Positions 30,347 through 38,451 of a stretch of DNA of 64,000 nucleotides are shown here, in pieces. The position numbers and the translations under genes were made by a program. Under the pieces are notes generated by a model. It saw only the letters and a list, made by a program, of their open reading frames with translations, searched no databases and had not been told where the DNA came from. The stretch's first letter is position 1, and each line of letters starts with the position of its first letter. The DNA lies in assembly GCA_016712035.1 (NCBI GenBank), contig JADJRT010000007.1, positions 124,001-188,000 of the forward strand, read 5' to 3'. This DNA comes from Flammeovirgaceae bacterium. Lineage in GTDB: Bacteria; Bacteroidota; Bacteroidia; Cytophagales; Cyclobacteriaceae.

Positions 30347-31621
30347 TCAGTTTTTCCTTACCCGCACTGCTGCGGCATGCCCTTTTAGTTGTTCGGCTTC
30401 AGCCATTTCCTCAACAATAGGACCTAATATGTCAAGCCCGGCCTTTGTAATTTGTTGAACCGTTATGTACTTCATAAAGCTCTCTAACGCTACACCTCCG
30501 AAAGCTTTCGCGAATCCATTAGTCGGTAATGTATGATTGGTGCCGGAAGCGTAATCTCCGGCCGCTTCAGGTGTATAGGGCCCAAGAAAGATCGATCCGG
30601 CATTCACAATTTGATCTACGAGCGTTTCGCAATCTTTTGTATTGATAATTAAATGTTCGGTAGCAAACTCGTTAACAAATTGAATTAACCCGGGTTTGGT
30701 ATCGAATGTAATGCAAAGACTGTTTGATAGGGCTGCCCGCGCTATTTCTTGTCGCGGTAATTCCAACACCTGCTTTTCGATTTCTTCCATTACTTGGCTA
30801 ATCATCTGATCGTTGGTAGTGGTTAGCACTACTTGACTGTCCGCCCCATGTTCTGCCTGCGACAATAAATCAGCAGCAACATATGCTGGATTGGCAAATT
30901 CATCTGCAATTATTAAAACCTCTGAAGGTCCTGCGGGCATATCAATTGCTATACCTTCCTGACTGATCAATTGTTTTGCTTTAGTCACATATTGATTGCC
31001 AGGGCCAAAAATTTTACTTACACCGGGAATGCTTTCCGTGCCAAAGGCCATAGCTGCGATCGCTTGCGCGCCTCCAACTTTAAAAATCTTTTTTACCCCC
31101 GTCAGGTGTGCGGCAAACAAAATGGCGGGATGTATCTTCCCTGATTGATCGGGGGGAGAACAAAGAATTACCTCTTCGCATCCCGCTAAACGGGCAGGAA
31201 TGGCAAGCATCAATACAGTCGAAAATAAAGGCGCGGAGCCACCGGGTATATAAATACCTACCTTTTGAATAGCCGTGGCCTTACGCCAGCATGTTACACC
31301 AGGCATCGTTTCAATTCGCTCTGTAGGTCGTCTTTGGGCCAAATGAAATATCTCAATATTTTTAGAAGCTGAAAGTATCGCAGACTTTAACGAAGCAGGA
31401 ACTAATGCAATAGCGTCTTCAATCTCTTGCGATGAAACGTGTAACTGCTCTATCTCAACCTTGTCAAATTGAAGAGTTAGTTCTCGTATCGCTTCGTCAC
31501 CTGATTTCTTAACCCGATTCAATACGTTTGTAACAGCACCTTCCAGATAGTCTAACTCCATTTGTGGCCTTTCGCACAACGTGGGCCATTCTGATTTTGA
31601 TGGGTTGTTGATAATTTTCAT
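30347..31621 (-). CDS. hisD: Histidinol dehydrogenase
   Basis: Zinc enzyme catalysing the last two oxidations, histidinol to histidine, with NAD+. 424 residues, normal. Motifs are VGIYIPGGSAPLFSTV, KIFGPGNQYVTKAK, MPAGPSEVLIIAD, LLSQAEHGADSQ with a zinc-ligand histidine, and TNHTLPTNGFAKAFGG. Intact. Confidence 0.97.
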   Translation of the reverse strand: MKIINNPSKSEWPTLCERPQMELDYLEGAVTNVLNRVKKSGDEAIRELTLQFDKVEIEQLHVSSQEIEDAIALVPASLKSAILSASKNIEIFHLAQRRPTERIETMPGVTCWRKATAIQKVGIYIPGGSAPLFSTVLMLAIPARLAGCEEVILCSPPDQSGKIHPAILFAAHLTGVKKIFKVGGAQAIAAMAFGTESIPGVSKIFGPGNQYVTKAKQLISQEGIAIDMPAGPSEVLIIADEFANPAYVAADLLSQAEHGADSQVVLTTTNDQMISQVMEEIEKQVLELPRQEIARAALSNSLCITFDTKPGLIQFVNEFATEHLIINTKDCETLVDQIVNAGSIFLGPYTPEAAGDYASGTNHTLPTNGFAKAFGGVALESFMKYITVQQITKAGLDILGPIVEEMAEAEQLKGHAAAVRVRKN

Positions 31622-31630
31622 AGCTGATTA

Positions 31631-32491
31631 TTAGGCAATCATTTTTTCAATAGGTATCACTAAAATTCCTTCTGCTCCCAAAGATTTCAATTGCCCAATC
31701 TTTTCCCAAAAATCATTTTCATCAACAACCGAATGCAGTGACGACCACCCTGGTCTGCTCAGGGGCATAATCGTAGGACTTTTCATGCCGGGAATTACGC
31801 TTGTTATTTTTTCAATAGCCTCGTTAGGGCAGTTTAACAAAATGTATTTATTATTCTTTGCTGATTGTACTGCTTGAATCCGAAACATCAATTGATCGAG
31901 AATCGCTTTTTTAGCGGGCTCAAGTTCTGGGGTTGCAATGAGTACAGCTTCCGATTGAAGGACAACTTCTACTTCTTTTAATCCATTGCTTAAAAGCGTA
32001 CTGCCCGTGCTTACGATATCACAAATGGCATCGGCTAACCCGATACCAGGCGCGATCTCTACGGATCCGCTGATCTCATGAATACCAGCTTCAATTTTAT
32101 TCTTTTTTAAGAATTGACTTACAATAGTAGGGTAGGAGGTTGCAATATTTTTACCTACAAGAAAGGATAATCCGGTATAATTTTCGCCACGCGGAATAGC
32201 TATGCATAATCTGCATTTTGCGAAGTCAAGTCGTTTAACAAGTTCGTTATTCTTTTGTTTTTCAATCCACACATTTTCACCTACAATACCCACATCTGCC
32301 ACGCGGTCTTCTACATATTGAGGGATGTCATCATCGCGGAGAAACAATAATTCAATAGGCAGGTTTCTAATCTGTGCCTTTAATTGATCGCGGCCGTTGC
32401 TGAATTGTAGTCCACTTTCCTTTAAAAGTTTCAGTGAGTCTTCCTGAAGTCTGCCCGACTTTTGAATAGCGATTCGTAATAGCGTGCTCAT
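31631..32491 (-). CDS. hisG: ATP phosphoribosyltransferase, long form
   Basis: First committed enzyme of histidine synthesis; feedback-inhibited by histidine in the long form. 286 residues, so it carries the C-terminal ACT-like regulatory domain and needs no HisZ. Features are IAIQKSGRLQEDSLKLL, the PRPP-binding DAICDIVSTGSTLLSNGL, and the C-terminal IPGMKSPTIMPLSRPGWSSLHSVV segment. It is the first gene of the operon, preceded by a leader peptide and attenuator. Confidence 0.97.
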   Translation of the reverse strand: MSTLLRIAIQKSGRLQEDSLKLLKESGLQFSNGRDQLKAQIRNLPIELLFLRDDDIPQYVEDRVADVGIVGENVWIEKQKNNELVKRLDFAKCRLCIAIPRGENYTGLSFLVGKNIATSYPTIVSQFLKKNKIEAGIHEISGSVEIAPGIGLADAICDIVSTGSTLLSNGLKEVEVVLQSEAVLIATPELEPAKKAILDQLMFRIQAVQSAKNNKYILLNCPNEAIEKITSVIPGMKSPTIMPLSRPGWSSLHSVVDENDFWEKIGQLKSLGAEGILVIPIEKMIA

Positions 32492-32516
32492 AGTTTAAGT
32501 TTACTAGTTATAAAAC

Positions 32517-32551
32517 AAAAAAAGGCCTACCCCGTGTGTGGCAAGCCTTTT
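32517..32551 (-). terminator. his operon attenuator hairpin
   Basis: On the minus strand a 12-bp stem (32551-32540 with 32531-32520, two G-U pairs) encloses an 8-nt loop and runs into a stretch of seven U at 32523-32517. It lies between the leader peptide stop and the hisG start, so it is the classic position for a transcription attenuator. Confidence 0.85.
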
Positions 32552-32571
32552 TGAAATCAGTTTATTTTAAA

Positions 32572-32640
32572 TCAAAACAAAGCAGTGCCACTGATGCGGT
32601 TTGCATGATGGTGGCTATGTGTGTTTTGAGTGTAAATCAT
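32572..32640 (-). CDS. hisL: his operon leader peptide (22 residues)
   Basis: The minus-strand ORF reads MIYTQNTHSHHHANRISG then TALF and a stop. It has four histidines in five residues (His8, 10, 11, 12). It stops 20 nt before the attenuator stem. Ribosome stalling at the His codons under histidine shortage would be expected to favour an antiterminator and allow transcription into hisG. The start codon lies about 10 nt after the predicted -7 box, so the leader mRNA begins very close to it. Confidence 0.85.
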   Translation of the reverse strand: MIYTQNTHSHHHANRISGTALF

Positions 32641-32650
32641 AATTAGGCCC

Positions 32651-32681
32651 CAAAGAAAAAGATTACTTTCTATTATTCAAA
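32651..32681 (-). promoter_or_regulatory. Promoter of the his operon
   Basis: On the minus strand TTTG (32681-32678) is followed after exactly 19 nt by TTTCTTTG (32658-32651). This matches the Bacteroidota pattern TTTG-N19-TAnnTTTG with one mismatch. The leader peptide start follows 10 nt later. Confidence 0.6.
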
Positions 32682-32701
32682 ATATAATGAAGATAAAAAA
32701 T

Positions 32702-32727
32702 CAAACGAAGACCCCCGGCTTCGTTTG
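32702..32727 (-). terminator. Hairpin upstream of the his promoter
   Basis: CAAACGAAG pairs with CTTCGTTTG (9 bp) around an 8-nt loop, and on the minus strand it is followed by ATTTTTT. It looks like a minus-strand terminator shielding the his promoter from antisense read-through, although the nearest upstream minus gene ends 1.1 kb away. Confidence 0.5.
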
Positions 32728-32804
32728 CACCCTTTGGGAAAGTGAAAATATCATTACTTATTGCTGTTTATATCGTTGATTTGTGTAGAAAAAATGGAAT
32801 GGAA

Positions 32805-33818
32805 ATGAAGAAGTGGATTTTTATTTTGTTGCTGATTAGTTGTGCCGATTCCAAGGAATCAAAGCTCCAAAAGTTTTTATTAAAGGGCAATTTAGCGCTC
32901 AAAGAACGGAATTTTGACCAGGCCAGTTATTATTATGGTGAGGCAATTAAAGTAGATAATTGTTTTGCAGATGCCTGGAACAATTTGGGCACGGTTTACT
33001 TCGAACAACAACGATATGATCTTGCTTTGGAAAATTATGAAAAGGCGCTTACCTGTAGCCCTGATTTTATATACGCATTATTTAACCATGCCAATACAGC
33101 CTATGAGCTAAAAGAATATTATAAGGCGCTTGATGACTTGGATAAAGTCATTCGATTAAAGCCAGATACCGTATTGGCATATTTTACCCAAGGGCTCGTA
33201 TTTACAAAAATGCGGGAGTTTAACAAGGCGCTCACTGCCTTTGAAAAGGCAGAATCAATGGACTCAAACAATGTAGATTACCTGGTTAATCATGCCACGG
33301 TTCAATACTATCTCGGAAAATATGATGTTGCCAAAGAGGAATTATCCCGTGCAGTTAAAATTAGGCCCGAGGAGTCTAACATCTACAATACACTTTCCTT
33401 AATAGAAACAGAACAAGCTAATTATAGCCAAGCCCTTGAGCTAGTTGAGAAGGCACTAACCCTATCTCCACGACAACCTTATTTCCTAAATAACCGAGGG
33501 TTCATTTATCTGAGTATGAATGATTACGAGAAGGCTGAGCAGGATATCAACGATAGTATTGGCTTGGATCCGTATAATGCCTGGGCCTATCGAAATAAAG
33601 GAATTTTATACCTTATTCGTAGGGATTATAAATCTGCTGAACGCTTATTGAAACAAGCCTTGGATATAGATCCCTTTGTTGATAAAATTTATTTCTACTT
33701 GGGTATGACCTATCTGAATTCTGGTAATCCAGGATTAGCGTGTGTTGCTTTCAAAAAATCAGAAGAGCGAGGCGACCGCATGCTTACTGCCGATCTTATT
33801 AAAGCGTGTAATAAATAG
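32805..33818 (+). CDS. TPR-repeat lipoprotein
   Basis: Exported lipoprotein of about 337 residues made almost entirely of tetratricopeptide repeats. The ATG at 32805 gives MKKWIFILLLISC, a short lipobox signal; an in-frame start at 32742 is less likely. At least eight TPR units follow, for example ALKERNFDQASYYYGEAIKV, DAWNNLGTVYFEQQRYDLAL and AYRNKGILYLIRRDYKSAE. It is a scaffold with no catalytic motif. Its stop lies one base from that of the convergent glycosidase gene. Confidence 0.85.
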   Translation: MKKWIFILLLISCADSKESKLQKFLLKGNLALKERNFDQASYYYGEAIKVDNCFADAWNNLGTVYFEQQRYDLALENYEKALTCSPDFIYALFNHANTAYELKEYYKALDDLDKVIRLKPDTVLAYFTQGLVFTKMREFNKALTAFEKAESMDSNNVDYLVNHATVQYYLGKYDVAKEELSRAVKIRPEESNIYNTLSLIETEQANYSQALELVEKALTLSPRQPYFLNNRGFIYLSMNDYEKAEQDINDSIGLDPYNAWAYRNKGILYLIRRDYKSAERLLKQALDIDPFVDKIYFYLGMTYLNSGNPGLACVAFKKSEERGDRMLTADLIKACNK

Positions 33819-33819
33819 A

Positions 33820-35259
33820 TTAGGGAGTTTTGTATTTATACGTGGCATCGTCAATGATCAATACCCAATCCTGCCCGTCTTTTGGTGGCGTAAAAGTTAC
33901 TACTCCCTTGCTTGCTGTATCTTTTTCTTTTAGTGATTTTCCTGTGCGGGGTCATACCAGGTAATATTTTTTTCTCTCCGGTTATTTTTTTCAAGTCAAC
34001 AGAAATGGGAGCGTTTTGGGGTAAATAGATAAAGGGAAAGGTTCCATTTTCATCGCGTGAAGCAATAATCAAATCTTTGTAGCCGGAACCTTGGTGGGAT
34101 GTTACCAGGTTTTGCTCTGCTCTTGCTGAATAATAGGGCCGAGAAAGCATAAGTTTTTTGAGATACTGCATTTGGTAGGCACCCTCCGCTTTGGCTGCAA
34201 CTTGCCAGTGGATTAGTGTATCACCTACATTAATAGCAGGATTTAGTTCTGGATTGAAAAATTGCCAGATTTCGTGGTGACCGTAGGTTACTCCACAGGC
34301 GCCCGCAAAACTGATCGATACGTTCGGGCACGCACATCGTAGGCGGTAAAATATCCACGTTCCTTGCGTGTCCATTTACCATCCCAGGGATTTACCGGAT
34401 GATCTTCATAGCAAGGCTCCATGTCCAAGGTAGGCTTTACTGGCTTTAGAGCTAAGTCGCGCAGTACCCAATTCCAGGCTTCAGCTTCACGCGATCCGTG
34501 TCCGGATTGAAATGCATCCATATCGAGCCAGGGTTCATCGTGAATGAATTGAGAAGTTGAATTAGATCCACCAGCAGGGTGATAGGTGATGAAAGCCTCA
34601 GGACCCAACACAGATTCAATTCCCTTAGCCATGGCGCGCCAGATAGCACGATCATCCCTTTCTATTTCAACGCCATCAACTTTCCGTTTATACACGGCAG
34701 GCCGATCGCCACCTAAAATCCAAAGTATATTCCAATAATTTGAATATCTCTTTGCAAGGGTTGCTCCATAGATTTGTGCGTTTTGTTCATTGAAAATTGG
34801 AGGGCCATCGCCCCATTGTGGAGTCACCTTATCACCCCATGTTGGTAAAAACCCAACATACATTCCCTTATCCGCTATGCGGTTGATTATAAAATCTACA
34901 TGATCCCAATAATCATATTCTTCGTCATTGGCTGGATTAGCACCTGGGGTTATAGCTAATCGGGTAGGGTCTTCATCAATAACCGGCAGATCTCCATAAC
35001 GGTTAGGCTGGCGGATTCCATTAAATTCCGCTAATGCTACGGCCTGAATCACATTGAATCCTTGTGTCTTACGGATTTCCAGAAAAGCTTCGGCTTCTTC
35101 TCGGGTTAACCGGTGGAATAACTCCCAGTCAGTATCGCCAAGCCAAAAAAAAGGCTTACCGTCTACGGTGGTTAAATAACGTTGATTGGTGCTTACTCTA
35201 ATTTGCCCGAAGGATGATTGGAAGCAAATAAAAAGGCCTACTAAAAGGAAATACCTCAT
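33820..35259 (-). CDS. Apiosidase-like glycoside hydrolase (DUF4038 type), three frameshifts
   Basis: Secreted carbohydrate-active enzyme with the DUF4038 (apiosidase-like, GH140-related) TIM barrel and a C-terminal small beta domain. MRYFLLVGLFICFQSSFG is the signal peptide; the start at 35259 is chosen for it. Family segments are PFFWLGDTDWELFHRLTREE, FNVIQAVALAEFNG and ILWILGGDRPAV. Three indels occur: a missing T on the coding strand near 34317-34320 (repair gives SVFAGACGVTYGH), a missing A near 33967-33973 (GEKKNITWYDP), and a missing C near 33951-33956 (DPRTGKSLKEKD). The repaired length is about 480 residues, ending VLIIDDATYKYKTP. It acts on plant-type glycans if the family assignment holds. 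Confidence 0.8.
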
Positions 35260-35347
35260 ATCTTTGACGATTGATGATGTCATAGAGGTAACGAAAATAC
35301 AAAAATCACAAGGTATTTGTGGCATTGTCATCGATAAGTGAAACTAA

Positions 35348-35977
35348 ATGAAATTAGACTACTCGTTATTATCCCAACGTTTAAAGGCTCCATTACCCGG
35401 TCCACAAGCCCATGAACCACTACGCGCAACGCCAATAGGTCTCATTAAACCGAGGTTTGAACATCGGTCGCCACCTAAACCCGGCAGTGTACTTATCTTA
35501 CTGTATGAAGAAAAGGGTAATGCCATGTTTCCACTTACAAAGCGTCCCGATTATCTTGGCGCCCATGGCGGGCAAATAAGTTTACCCGGGGGCAAAGCGG
35601 AGGCTGGAGAAACCCGAATTGAAACTGCCTTACGGGAAGCCGAAGAGGAGATTGGTATACGGGCCTCTCAAATCGAAATTTTAGGTGTGTTGACAGAGTT
35701 TTTTGTTATACCCAGCAATTTTTTAATAACTCCCGTTATAGGCTATCTAAAAGGGAGCCCTGAATTCGTCCCCGATTCGAAGGAAGTAAAAAAAATAATT
35801 AATGCCTCGGTAGAGAATTTGCTTCATGCGGATGCTGTGCTTACCAAGGAAATTTTGGCTGCTAATAAGTTCCAGATGTCGGCTCCACACTTTGAAATTG
35901 AAAATGAAATAGTGTGGGGCGCCACGGCCATGATGTTGAATGAGTTTAGAGAAGTACTCAAAGAACTGAATTACTGA
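35348..35977 (+). CDS. Nudix hydrolase, CoA-pyrophosphatase-like
   Basis: A 209-residue cytosolic Nudix enzyme. The Nudix box is complete: GGKAEAGETRIETALREAEEEIG. The preceding LTKRPDYLGAHGGQISLPGG contains the upstream motif seen in CoA pyrophosphatases (NudL type), so it probably cleaves CoA or CoA esters to 4'-phosphopantetheine and 3',5'-ADP. Specificity is inferred from motifs only. It diverges from the apiosidase-like gene and converges on the next glycosidase gene with one base between stops. Confidence 0.88.
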   Translation: MKLDYSLLSQRLKAPLPGPQAHEPLRATPIGLIKPRFEHRSPPKPGSVLILLYEEKGNAMFPLTKRPDYLGAHGGQISLPGGKAEAGETRIETALREAEEEIGIRASQIEILGVLTEFFVIPSNFLITPVIGYLKGSPEFVPDSKEVKKIINASVENLLHADAVLTKEILAANKFQMSAPHFEIENEIVWGATAMMLNEFREVLKELNY

Positions 35978-35978
35978 T

Positions 35979-37928
35979 CTAATAGAACTCAATTTCCGAA
36001 AATGCGACTTGCTTTGATGAGTGTTTAAAACTTATCCTGAACCGAGTGCTACTTACCTTATCAAATTGAAATGAGTTTGCTGTGTTGCCGATTAATTTTC
36101 CAGTTTGATTTTGAACGGGTTTCCATTCGCCATTAGTTTGAAATTCGACAATCAAGTTTTCAGGGATTTCAAATGTGACGTGATCAGTAAAGGGATATAT
36201 TTTTAGCATCGAAATTTCATGGACTTTCCCAAAATCTATTTCGAGCCAATCGGCATTTTTCTGTGACCCAAAGGTTGTCCATCTATTTGTGATTTCAGGG
36301 AAATACCAAATCTTTCCATCAATAATTTGTAGAAGCGAATCTTGCTGGGAATTAACTGAGGCCGACAGTTTTGGGAAAGCATTTTTGCTAATATTCAAAG
36401 CATAATTTTCTTTTGATTCGCTTACTTTATTCACGATTGGTTCGCCAATATAAACCTGTATTTTTCCTTCCTTCTTTTCCAGTTTAGCCTTTTTGCCATC
36501 CACCAGGACCGAGATGCCCTTTCCCATTTTATATTTTTTGCCATCTTTATCATAAACTATTGTAACCTGATGACCATGATATGAAACATCGCCTAGATAA
36601 AAGTAATCGATGGAATTATCAATCAGAGGATTAATGGTAAGTGTATCGCTTTCCGATGGACGAATTCCACAAAGACCCGTAATAACCAGGTTATTGTACG
36701 ATGAATGCAGATAATGATTGCTCCAATAGAAATAAACGATAGGCCCACCAAGATTTGGATCATAATTTTCTACGAGATTTATTTTTCCATCCGGTAGATA
36801 ATGCTGCCGAGTGAAAAGTCTTAATGATTTTAGGTAATCGGTAGATGTAAGAATATCTTGATCGTAACTGTTTATAAAGTTGGCCATTCCTGTAATTGCC
36901 TGACTGGTTTGATAGGGCCAGCTGGGTCCATTCCATTGGCTTCCGCGCTTGCCTTCATGAAATGTAAACTGTTTGAAGTAATATTCATACGTTGGTTCAT
37001 TCGTGCGAAAGCCATATCTCCCTAACAGGTGAGAGGTGTCAGTCAGGTGTTTCCAGGCCGCATGATAGATTGGATTATCCTCAGGAAGATTAAAATCCAA
37101 GGCGCAAATCCTGCCAACTCCCGGCCCCGAATGAAATCCCAGTAGTGAACAAATTGATTATCAACTTTAAAACGATCAATGAAATGCTGAAGCGAATCAT
37201 TCCACAAGTCTTGCTGAACTCTGATTTGAAGTGCAGCTGCTTTTTGATTGTATTCCAAACTTGTAGCTGCATCACCTTTCAATGCCGCAATTCGTGCAAT
37301 TGCCAGTGCGTTACCATACATATAACTGTTAACAGTTGGTCTGAATGCTTCCCCACCATCGAAGCCTTCTTTACCTCCGGTTGCATCAATGGAAGCAATT
37401 GTATATTCAGTGGCATCCGGCATAGCGGGTATATAATATAGGTTCTTTGCAACGTCCCAATGATCGTCCCATCCCTTGAAAATAGCTTTCATTCTGTCGA
37501 GTTGATTAATCACTAAATCTTTATCCGCGTTAACGAGATAGCTGGCATAGGTGGCATCGGCAACACTTTCGCTATACTGTCTATTATTTCCGCTTCAAGT
37601 ATGCCATGGGAGGGTCCCCCTGCGCCTAGACAAGGACGCCGGGAGGCAGCAACACTGGGGCGGGGCCGCCCCGGGCGGGGTAAAATCGGGTAAATTTCCG
37701 GGCCTGGGGAGGGGGGGCCGGGTCTCTTTGTCGGCATTCAAAAATAGGAACGTTGTCAAGATACCACTGATAGTCTTCATTGAATTTTTCTTTAGCAATT
37801 TGGGTATGATTGGGTAATTGTTCACAGGAAGAGAAAACGAACAAAAATATTGAGCCAAGGAATAGACCCACTAAATTCATAAATAGGAAACAATTTCTAG
37901 GTTTCATTGGTATAAGTTGCTTGCTCAT
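35979..37928 (-). CDS. Alpha/alpha-barrel (MGH1-like) glycoside hydrolase with discoidin-like C-terminus, damaged
   Basis: Surface or periplasmic lipoprotein glycosidase (signal with lipobox FVFSSC). The N-terminus reads FNEDYQWYLDNVPIFEC as in MGH1-like glycosidases. The barrel continues with GWDDHWDVAKNLYYIPAMPD, RPTVNSYMYGNALAIA, WNGPSWPYQTSQAITG and YWSNHYLHSSYNNLVI. The C-terminus resembles an F5/8 type C (discoidin) domain (WLEIDFGKVHEISMLKIYP). One G is missing near 37097 (repair gives GFAPWDFNLPEDN). Between 37590 and 37730 the sequence turns into a GC-rich patch with stops in every frame, so the gene cannot be reconstructed there. Substrate unknown. Confidence 0.72.
37600..37730. other. 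GC-rich anomalous patch inside a glycosidase gene
   Basis: By my count 37621-37680 is about 78% G+C, with long G and C runs, against roughly 40-45% around it. It interrupts a gene whose flanks are normal on both sides. No repeat termini or known mobile sequence are visible. A corrupted consensus or assembly join is the likeliest reading. Confidence 0.6.
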
Positions 37929-38089
37929 GTTATCTATACTTTACAAATCTCTGCTAAGACACGCAGTCCTTAAAAATACAATGTCGTCAAACGTATTTTG
38001 TTTCTCCGCTTCAACTTCAGTTTCTAGCTCATCTATTATATAAATAAAATTATTGTTTTTTTAACAAGAATTTGGATTTTGCATGCTCT

Positions 38090-38116
38090 AAAAAAGAAAA
38101 GCGCTCGAGGCGCTTT
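38090..38116 (-). terminator. Terminator downstream of aconitase
   Basis: On the minus strand AAAGCGC (38116-38110) pairs with GCGCTTT (38104-38098) around 5 nt, followed by TCTTTTTT. It lies 22 nt past the last possible stop of the lysine-rich tail (38138). Confidence 0.75.
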
Positions 38117-38137
38117 CTTAATTCAAGTTTTCAAAGA

Positions 38138-38451
38138 TTATTTTTTACGCTTTGCAGACTTTTTAACTATTTTCTTTTTAGTTGCTTTTTCTTTGTGGCC
38201 ACCTTCTTTTTGTGGCTACTTTTTTACAACCTTTTTCTTAGCTGATTTATTAGCAATCTTCTTTACTTTCTTTGCTACTTTTTTAGGACTGCTCTTTTTA
38301 CCGCCTTCGATTTTTTCACCACCTTCTTAGGACTGCTTTTCTTAGCTGTCTTTTTTACAACCTTCTTAGGCGATTTTTTCGCTGCTGGCTTAGAAACTTT
38401 TTTCACAGCTGGGGTTGAAGTCTTTACAACTGCTTTGCTTGCTGCAATTTG
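38138..38451 (-). other. Lysine/alanine-rich C-terminal extension of aconitase (histone-H1-like)
   Basis: The aconitase frame runs without a break from GSALNLMAK into repeats such as KKSPKKVVKKTAKKSSPKK. The open frame stops at 38275. Restoring one A near 38310 (plus strand) gives KKIEGGKKSSPKKVAKK and further lysine repeats up to a TAG at 38216. Lysine-rich coding sequence (KKKIVKKSAKRKK) persists on this strand to a TAA at 38138, just before the terminator. The tail is thus 58 residues as read and perhaps about 100 in the real gene. Confidence 0.7.

Noticed and set aside
37513..37858. Several overlapping ORFs on both strands in the GC-rich patch
   Set aside because: They arise from stop-poor GC-rich sequence and match nothing; the flanks belong to a glycosidase.
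38079..38330. Plus-strand ORF rich in Phe and Leu opposite the aconitase tail
   Set aside because: It is the complement of the lysine codon repeats.
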